Origin: Rhodospirillales bacterium
Lineage (GTDB): Bacteria > Pseudomonadota > Alphaproteobacteria > Rhodospirillales > Defluviicoccaceae
Reading direction: 5' to 3'
DNA length: 64,000 bases
NCBI GenBank assembly: GCA_016710335.1
Contig: JADJXQ010000007.1
Span: forward strand, 124,001 to 188,000
Positions 59,269 to 64,000 of the stretch are shown here, in pieces (position 1 is the stretch's first letter; every line of letters starts with the position of its first letter). The position numbers and the translations under genes were made by a program. The notes beneath the pieces were generated by a model that made no database searches, had not been told where the DNA came from, and worked only from the letters and a program-made list of their open reading frames with translations.

Positions 59269-59807
59269 GCTGACAACTCCGGCACGACCGGTGGCGAGAC
59301 GATCGACAGAGAAGAGCGAAGCAATGACACGAAAGTCGGTACAGCGGGGACAAACGGGGGCGCAGGTCAATGACAACCAGGCCGCGACGCATCTCCCTGT
59401 CACCTAACGCAGATTTAAGTGCCGGCCTCGCCGGAGGATGTTGCGAAATACATTTGGGACAACGGCGACGCTGACCTTAAGCCCTCTGGCGGGCTTCTAA
59501 ACAGTTGGCAGTACGAAGTCCGGTGGGCTGCTTCAACGCCTTACCGTACGGGGTATGCGTCGTAGGCGATCTACCATGGGAGTTAGCAACAGTTTTTGGT
59601 GGTTACGCTTTCCTGCAAAGGACTGATGCTCCCGCCCACCATAGGCGTGCGCCAGTGAGTAGCTGCAGCGCCTCGCAGCGTTCTGGCGAAAGAACCGGAT
59701 AAGGCGCGCTCCTGGCTAACCTCCGCCATGGGCAGCCACTCAGGCTCCATCGGATGGTGCCCCCGGGGCGGACATCGGGTCGTCGCCTCCCTCAATGACC
59801 GCGCGCC
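59269..59807. other. 539-bp region without a supported gene
   Basis: Two small open frames are the only coding candidates: a 27-codon frame from ATG 59324 with a fair ribosome-binding site, and a 48-codon frame from GTG 59419 to 59565. Neither has recognisable content. No terminator with T-run or tRNA was seen. Confidence 0.5.
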
Positions 59808-61436
59808 TTAGTCGACGAGCGTCGTGACGCGCTGGTAGGCCGGGAGGGTCAGGAAGTCGATGAACTCGGGCGCGGTGGCCACTTCCAGGAACACCTCGGT
59901 GGCCGCGTCGAACTGCCCGCCGTCGAAGCGTGATGGCCCGAGCGTGTCGCGGAGAGCGGCCATTTCCTCGTCGACGATGGCGTGCACCAGTGCCTCGTCG
60001 ACGGGGCGGCCGTCGGCGAGCCTGGCGCCGTGCTTCAGCCACTGCCAGATCTGCGCGCGGCAGATCTCCGCCGTGGCGGCGTCCTCCATCATGTTGTAGA
60101 GCGGCACGCAGCCGTTGCCGCCGAGCCACGCCTCGATGTACTGGATGCCGACGCGGACGTTGACGCGGAGCCCGTCTTCCGTCACGGCGCCCGTCGCCGG
60201 CTCGATCAGGTCGCGGGCGGTAACCGAAACATCGTCCCGCATCCGGCCGAGCTGGTTGGCCTCCGGCATGTGCTCGTCGAAGATCGACTTGGCGAGGTCC
60301 ACCAGGCCGGGGTGGGCAACCCAGGTGCCGTCGTGGCCGTCCGTCGCTTCGCGCACCTTGTCGGCCCGCACCTTTTCCATCGCCGCGGCGTTGGCCTCCG
60401 GGTCGGACTTGATGGGGATGAACGCCGCCATGCCGCCCATGGCGTGGGCGCCGCGTTTGTGGCAGGCCTTGATCAGCGCGAGCGAGTAGGCGCGCAGGAA
60501 CGGCGCGGTCATGGTCACCGCATTGCGGTCGGGCAGCACGAAGTCCCCCCGGTTGCGGAACTTTTTGATGTAGCTGAAGATATAGTCCCAGCGGCCGCAG
60601 TTGAGACCGGCGGCGTAGTCCTGCAGCTCGTAGAGGATCTCCTCCATCTCGAACGCGGCGAGGATGGTCTCGATCAGCACCGTCGCCTTGATGGTGCCGT
60701 GCTCGATGCCGAGCGCCTCCTCGGCGGCCGCGAACACCTCCGCCCACAGCCGCGCTTCCAGATGGCTTTCCAGCTTCGGCAGGTAGAAGTACGGGCCGGT
60801 GCCGCGGGCGAGTAAAGCCTTGGCGTTGTGGAAAAAGTACAGGCCGAAGTCGAACAGCGAACCCGAGACCGGCTCGCCGTCCACCAGCACATGCTCCTCC
60901 ACGAGGTGCCAGCCGCGCGGGCGCACCACCAGGGTCGCCGTGGTCTCCGCCAGCCGATAGTCCTTGCCGCTGTCGGGGTCGGTGAAGGCGATGGTGCCGC
61001 ACGCCGCCTCCATCATGTTGACCTGCCCGGAGACGACGTTGGCCCAGGTCGGCGCCAGCGAGTCCTCGAAGTCGGCCATGAACACGTTGGCGCCGCTGTT
61101 CAATGCGTTGATCACCATCTTGCGGTCGACGGGGCCGGTAATTTCGACCCGTCGGTCCTGCAGGTCCGCCGGCACCGGCGCCACCTTCCAGTTGCCGCGG
61201 CGGATGTTCTCCGTCTCCGGCAGGAAGTCCGGCAGCTCGCCCGCATCCAGGCGCGCCTGACGCCCGACGCGCGCCTGCAGCAGTCGCGCCCGCGTCGGGC
61301 CGAACCGGCGCTGCAGCGCCGCCACGAACGCGAGTGCGTCCGGGGTCAGAACCTGCTCGTAGCCTTCCGCCATCGGACCGCGTATCGTCACCCCCTGCGC
61401 CGGTTGCGTGCTCTCGATCGTCGAAGACTGGGTCAC
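59808..61436 (-). CDS. aceB: Malate synthase A
   Basis: A 542-residue malate synthase of the A form, condensing glyoxylate and acetyl-CoA in the glyoxylate shunt. Signature KDYRLAETTATLVVRPRGWHL with the catalytic Arg; the metal-site Glu in IKATVLIETILAAFEMEEIL; CGRWDYIFSYIKKF; and the catalytic Asp near MEDAATAEICRAQIWQWL. Length suits the A form (about 530) and not the G form (about 720). It is a single gene; no isocitrate lyase gene is adjacent. Confidence 0.97.
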   Translation of the reverse strand: MTQSSTIESTQPAQGVTIRGPMAEGYEQVLTPDALAFVAALQRRFGPTRARLLQARVGRQARLDAGELPDFLPETENIRRGNWKVAPVPADLQDRRVEITGPVDRKMVINALNSGANVFMADFEDSLAPTWANVVSGQVNMMEAACGTIAFTDPDSGKDYRLAETTATLVVRPRGWHLVEEHVLVDGEPVSGSLFDFGLYFFHNAKALLARGTGPYFYLPKLESHLEARLWAEVFAAAEEALGIEHGTIKATVLIETILAAFEMEEILYELQDYAAGLNCGRWDYIFSYIKKFRNRGDFVLPDRNAVTMTAPFLRAYSLALIKACHKRGAHAMGGMAAFIPIKSDPEANAAAMEKVRADKVREATDGHDGTWVAHPGLVDLAKSIFDEHMPEANQLGRMRDDVSVTARDLIEPATGAVTEDGLRVNVRVGIQYIEAWLGGNGCVPLYNMMEDAATAEICRAQIWQWLKHGARLADGRPVDEALVHAIVDEEMAALRDTLGPSRFDGGQFDAATEVFLEVATAPEFIDFLTLPAYQRVTTLVD

Positions 61437-61594
61437 GGTTTTCCTCCCGAGCTTTATCGTTGCGCGTCCTCGATATCCCGTTCCCCCGCCCTTGTCACGC
61501 GCCGTGCGGACGGGCGCCGGGGGCCGCCTCTAAATGACGGTGGAGACGCTCGAGGCGAAGCAGGCCGAAACCATCCATCCTTATGCGGCGATCC

Positions 61595-63109
61595 TTAAGT
61601 GGCGATGCGGGCGATGGTGGCGGTGGTGCTGTAGCCCGGCTCGATGGTGGCCAGCGCGACGCGGCCGCCGTAGCCCTGCACCAGATCGGCCCCGACCACC
61701 TGCTCCAGGCGGTAGTCGGCGCCCTTCACCAGGACGTCGGGGCGGAGCGCCTCGAGAAGCCGCAACGGCGTGTCCTCGTCGAAAATCACCACGAGGTCGA
61801 CGCTGGCGAGGGACGCGAGGACAGCGGCGCGCGCCGCCTCGGACTGGATCGGGCGCTCCGGGCCTTTCAGGCGGGCGACGGAGGCGTCCGAGTTGAGACC
61901 GACGACCAGGCGGTCGCACGCCCGGCGCGCCTGGGCCAGCAACGACACGTGGCCGGGGTGCAGAAGATCGAAGCAGCCGTTGGTGAAGCCGATGCGAGCG
62001 CCCTGCCGCCGCCAGACCGCGATCCGGTCGACCGCCGGCCCCAGCCCCGCCACCTTTGCCTCGGCGCGCGACAGGTCCCTCTGACGCAGCGCGTCCTCGA
62101 TCTCGGAGGCGTAGGCGACTGCCGTGCCCACCTTGCCGACGACGATGCCGGCCGCCACGTTAGCCAGTTCGGCCGCGGCATCGAGGCTGGCGCCCGTCGC
62201 CAGCGCCGCAGCGATGGTGGCGACCACGGTGTCGCCGGCGCCGGACACGTCGAACACCTCGCGCCGTTCGGCCTTAAAGTGCCGGGCGGCGCCGCCGGCG
62301 CCAGGCCCGCCGGATTCAACCACGTCTGATCCAACGATGACCATGCCGTCCTGGCCGAGAGTGGCGACAACGGCTCCGAAGCCATGCCTGGCCCGGAGGT
62401 CGCGGGCCGCCGTCTCCACCTCTGCAAGGGTCGCGACCGGCCGCCCGCTTGCCTCGGCCAGCTCGGCCCGGTTCGGCGTGATCACCGCCGCGCCGCGGTA
62501 CTTGCGGTAGTCCTTGCCCTTGGGATCGACAACGGCCGGGATCCCGGCGCGCTCGGCGAGGGAGAGAACGGCAGGGACGATGTCGTCGCCGGCGACGCCC
62601 TTGCCGTAGTCCGAGAGGATGAGGGCGTTGCTGTCCTTGATCAGCGTCTCGGCGGCTTCCAGAAGGCTGGACCGCATGCCATCCGCCAAGGGCGCCGTGG
62701 TTTCCTCGTCGGCTCGCATCAGTTGTTGATTGGCGGCCAGGTAGCGGGTCTTGATCGAGGTCCGGCGCAGCCGGTCGAGAACGAGCCCATGGCAGAGACC
62801 TTCCTGCCCATCCAGCAGCGCGCGCACCTGATGCGCCGCATCGTCGTCGCCGACTACCGCGGCCAGCCGCGCCCTCGCTCCCAGCGCGACCAGGTTGCGG
62901 ACGACGTTGCCGGCGCCGCCGAGCATGGACGTCTCCCGGTCGACGCGTAGGACCGGGATCGGCGCCTCCGGCGAGATGCGCTCCACGGCGCCGTAGACGA
63001 AGCGGTCGAGCATGATGTCGCCCAGGCACATCACACGAACGCCGCCGAGCGCGGCGACCAGCGGCAACAGCCCCGACCGCCCGGCGCCGCCGGTCATACC
63101 AGCGGTCAT
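61595..63109 (-). CDS. hldE: Bifunctional heptose-7-P kinase / heptose-1-P adenylyltransferase
   Basis: A 504-residue fusion for ADP-heptose synthesis in LPS inner core assembly. N-terminal ribokinase-like domain: MCLGDIMLDRFVYGAVERISPEAP, GGAGNVVRNL and the anion hole/base DVSGAGDTVVATIAAAL. C-terminal nucleotidyltransferase: GFTNGCFDLLHPGHVSLL (HxGH), VVGLNSDASVARLKGPERP and VLVKGADY. ATG 63109 overlaps the gmhA stop (ATGA). Confidence 0.97.
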   Translation of the reverse strand: MTAGMTGGAGRSGLLPLVAALGGVRVMCLGDIMLDRFVYGAVERISPEAPIPVLRVDRETSMLGGAGNVVRNLVALGARARLAAVVGDDDAAHQVRALLDGQEGLCHGLVLDRLRRTSIKTRYLAANQQLMRADEETTAPLADGMRSSLLEAAETLIKDSNALILSDYGKGVAGDDIVPAVLSLAERAGIPAVVDPKGKDYRKYRGAAVITPNRAELAEASGRPVATLAEVETAARDLRARHGFGAVVATLGQDGMVIVGSDVVESGGPGAGGAARHFKAERREVFDVSGAGDTVVATIAAALATGASLDAAAELANVAAGIVVGKVGTAVAYASEIEDALRQRDLSRAEAKVAGLGPAVDRIAVWRRQGARIGFTNGCFDLLHPGHVSLLAQARRACDRLVVGLNSDASVARLKGPERPIQSEAARAAVLASLASVDLVVIFDEDTPLRLLEALRPDVLVKGADYRLEQVVGADLVQGYGGRVALATIEPGYSTTATIARIAT

Positions 63110-63705
63110 ACCAGGCCCAGCTCGACCTCGAGCGCCGCGCACAGCATCTGCCCGAGCGTAATGTGCATCTCCTGGATGCGCGACGTCGTCGCCGACGGCA
63201 CGATCAACAGCGGATCGGCGAGGTCGACCATGCGCCCGCCGCCCCGGCCGCTGAACCCGGCCGCGACGCAGCCCATCTCCCGCGCCGCCTTGAGGCCTTG
63301 GATGACGTTCTCGCTTTCGCCGGAGGTGGAGATGCCAAGACAGACATCGCCCTTCCGGCACAGCGCCCGCACCTGCCGGGCGAACAGGTCGTCGAAACCG
63401 AAATCGTTGCCGATGGCGGTCAACGCCGAGGTGTCGGTAGTCAGCGCCAGCGCCGCGATCGGCGGGCGCTTCCTGGAGTACTGCACCGTCAGTTCGGTCG
63501 CCAGATGCTGGGCGTCGGCGGCGCTGCCGCCGTTGCCGAACAGCGCGAGCTTGCCGCCCGCCCGCAGCGAGCCGACGCAAACGCCGACCAGACGCTCGAA
63601 ACCCCCGAAGAGGTCCGCCCGCGTCGCCGCGAGAACGGCGGCGTGCTCATCCAACTCGCGCGCGAAGAACGCCTGCAGATCCATCGATGGACGGCTCTTC
63701 GTCAC
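63106..63705 (-). CDS. gmhA: Sedoheptulose-7-phosphate isomerase
   Basis: A 199-residue SIS-domain isomerase, converting sedoheptulose-7-P to D-glycero-D-manno-heptose-7-P, the first step of LPS heptose synthesis. Blocks: LALFGNGGSAADAQHLATEL (substrate phosphate and zinc-site His), ALTTDTSALTAIGNDF, GISTSGESENVI and IQEMHITLGQMLC with catalytic Glu/His. GTG start at 63705 overlaps the upstream stop by 4 bases; ATG 63684 (MDLQAFF) is an alternative. Upstream of hldE in the same operon. Confidence 0.96.
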   Translation of the reverse strand: MTKSRPSMDLQAFFARELDEHAAVLAATRADLFGGFERLVGVCVGSLRAGGKLALFGNGGSAADAQHLATELTVQYSRKRPPIAALALTTDTSALTAIGNDFGFDDLFARQVRALCRKGDVCLGISTSGESENVIQGLKAAREMGCVAAGFSGRGGGRMVDLADPLLIVPSATTSRIQEMHITLGQMLCAALEVELGLV

Positions 63706-64000
63706 GTCCCGAGGCTGCGCTGCGCCAGATAACCGCCTTCCGCGTTCGGCGCGTAGGCCCGCGCCTGCTTCAGGAACGGCGCGAACGAGGCGTGGATCTT
63801 GCGGGTCAGCGCGTCCGTCTTGCCAAGCTCTTCGAGCACCTCGCCCGCGTGACCGGCCATCGACGTGATGATCTCGTCGCTGAAGCGGCGCAGTTCGACG
63901 CCATGCTCTGTCAACAGGGGCTCCAGCGACTGGATGTTGTGATAAGTGAAGTCCGCAAGCGTCTCGTTCGCGGTCGCCGCCGCCGCCACGCGGATGGCGG
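63702..64000 (-). CDS. TRAP transporter solute-binding protein, DctP-like (5' end outside window)
   Basis: Only the last about 98 residues are present. ANETLADFTYHNIQSLEPLL, then EHGVELRRFSDEIITSMAGH and the final helix ALTRKIHASFAPFLKQARAY match the C-terminus of DctP/TakP proteins that bind 2-oxo or mannitol/chloroaromatic-type acids. The stop overlaps the gmhA GTG (GTGA), coupling a transport gene to heptose synthesis. Whether its QM membrane genes lie further right is not visible. Confidence 0.75.
   Translation of the reverse strand, partial: AIRVAAAATANETLADFTYHNIQSLEPLLTEHGVELRRFSDEIITSMAGHAGEVLEELGKTDALTRKIHASFAPFLKQARAYAPNAEGGYLAQRSLGT

Noticed and set aside
59419..59565. 48-codon frame from GTG in the gap before malate synthase.
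   Set aside because: No ribosome-binding site or recognisable content; mentioned only as a possibility in the gap description.

Overview
The window is a GC-rich chromosomal segment that reads as an alphaproteobacterium, most likely of the Rhodospirillales. The lineage call is inference. It rests on a C4-pathway 5-aminolevulinate synthase, a COQ9 protein, an encapsulated-ferritin/encapsulin pair of the type known from Rhodospirillum rubrum, a PHA-synthase-like enzyme, an Acr3 arsenite pump and a TRAP-type binding protein. I see no rRNA, tRNA or CRISPR array.

Layout. 1-6.8 kb holds an ABC ATPase cut by the window edge, a CHCC zinc-finger protein, DNA polymerase I, small stress-type proteins and class II fumarase. 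6.8-10.2 kb has a secreted protein with three copies of a 17-residue repeat, the encapsulin shell and ferritin cargo, a zinc-ribbon protein and a Crp/Fnr regulator. 10.4-15.3 kb holds a leftward tyrosine/phenylalanine block (chorismate mutase, aminotransferase, prephenate dehydrogenase) divergent from metX-metW. 15.3-20 kb has an Ap4A phosphorylase-like protein, a PhaC-like enzyme and an exopolysaccharide sugar transferase. 20.3-22.2 kb is an arsRC-acr3 operon with a probable leaderless arsR and a frameshifted arsC. 22.2-31.1 kb carries ahcY, an orphan oligopeptide-type permease pair, a Tat-exported aldo/keto reductase, a Ca/Na exchanger, a class II photolyase, a fasciclin protein and a Nudix hydrolase. 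31.3-38 kb carries tusA divergent from a persulfide-sensor-like ArsR protein, an aminotransferase, hemA, coq9, def and rpsU.

38.1-41.7 kb is an insertion island: an IS1380-type element with perfect 24-bp inverted ends and a frameshifted transposase. It truncates an AT-richer gene of unknown function and is followed by IS3- and IS481-type debris. A LysR/PPOX/hydrolase cluster and a decayed coding stretch follow.

45.2-59.3 kb is the most interesting part. A DUF3047 gene and a phosphoesterase/radical-SAM fusion lie divergent from a sodium/solute symporter, which is followed by an ECF sigma factor and an NrsF-type anti-sigma. Next come redox and envelope genes, then a complete bufABCD operon for bufferin, a copper-binding modified peptide. 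I find three exact copies of GTAACC-N16-CGAA here, all on the plus strand, and a near copy in front of bufA. This is the SigF promoter as I remember it from Caulobacter. It predicts that the symporter-sigma-antisigma unit, the bufferin operon, a cyclic-nucleotide/patatin protein and a short-chain dehydrogenase form one regulon. The right end holds malate synthase and heptose biosynthesis (gmhA-hldE) behind a TRAP binding protein.

Three genes (arsC, the IS1380 transposase, the patatin gene) are each restored by adding one base, so base-calling errors must be excluded before they are called pseudogenes.
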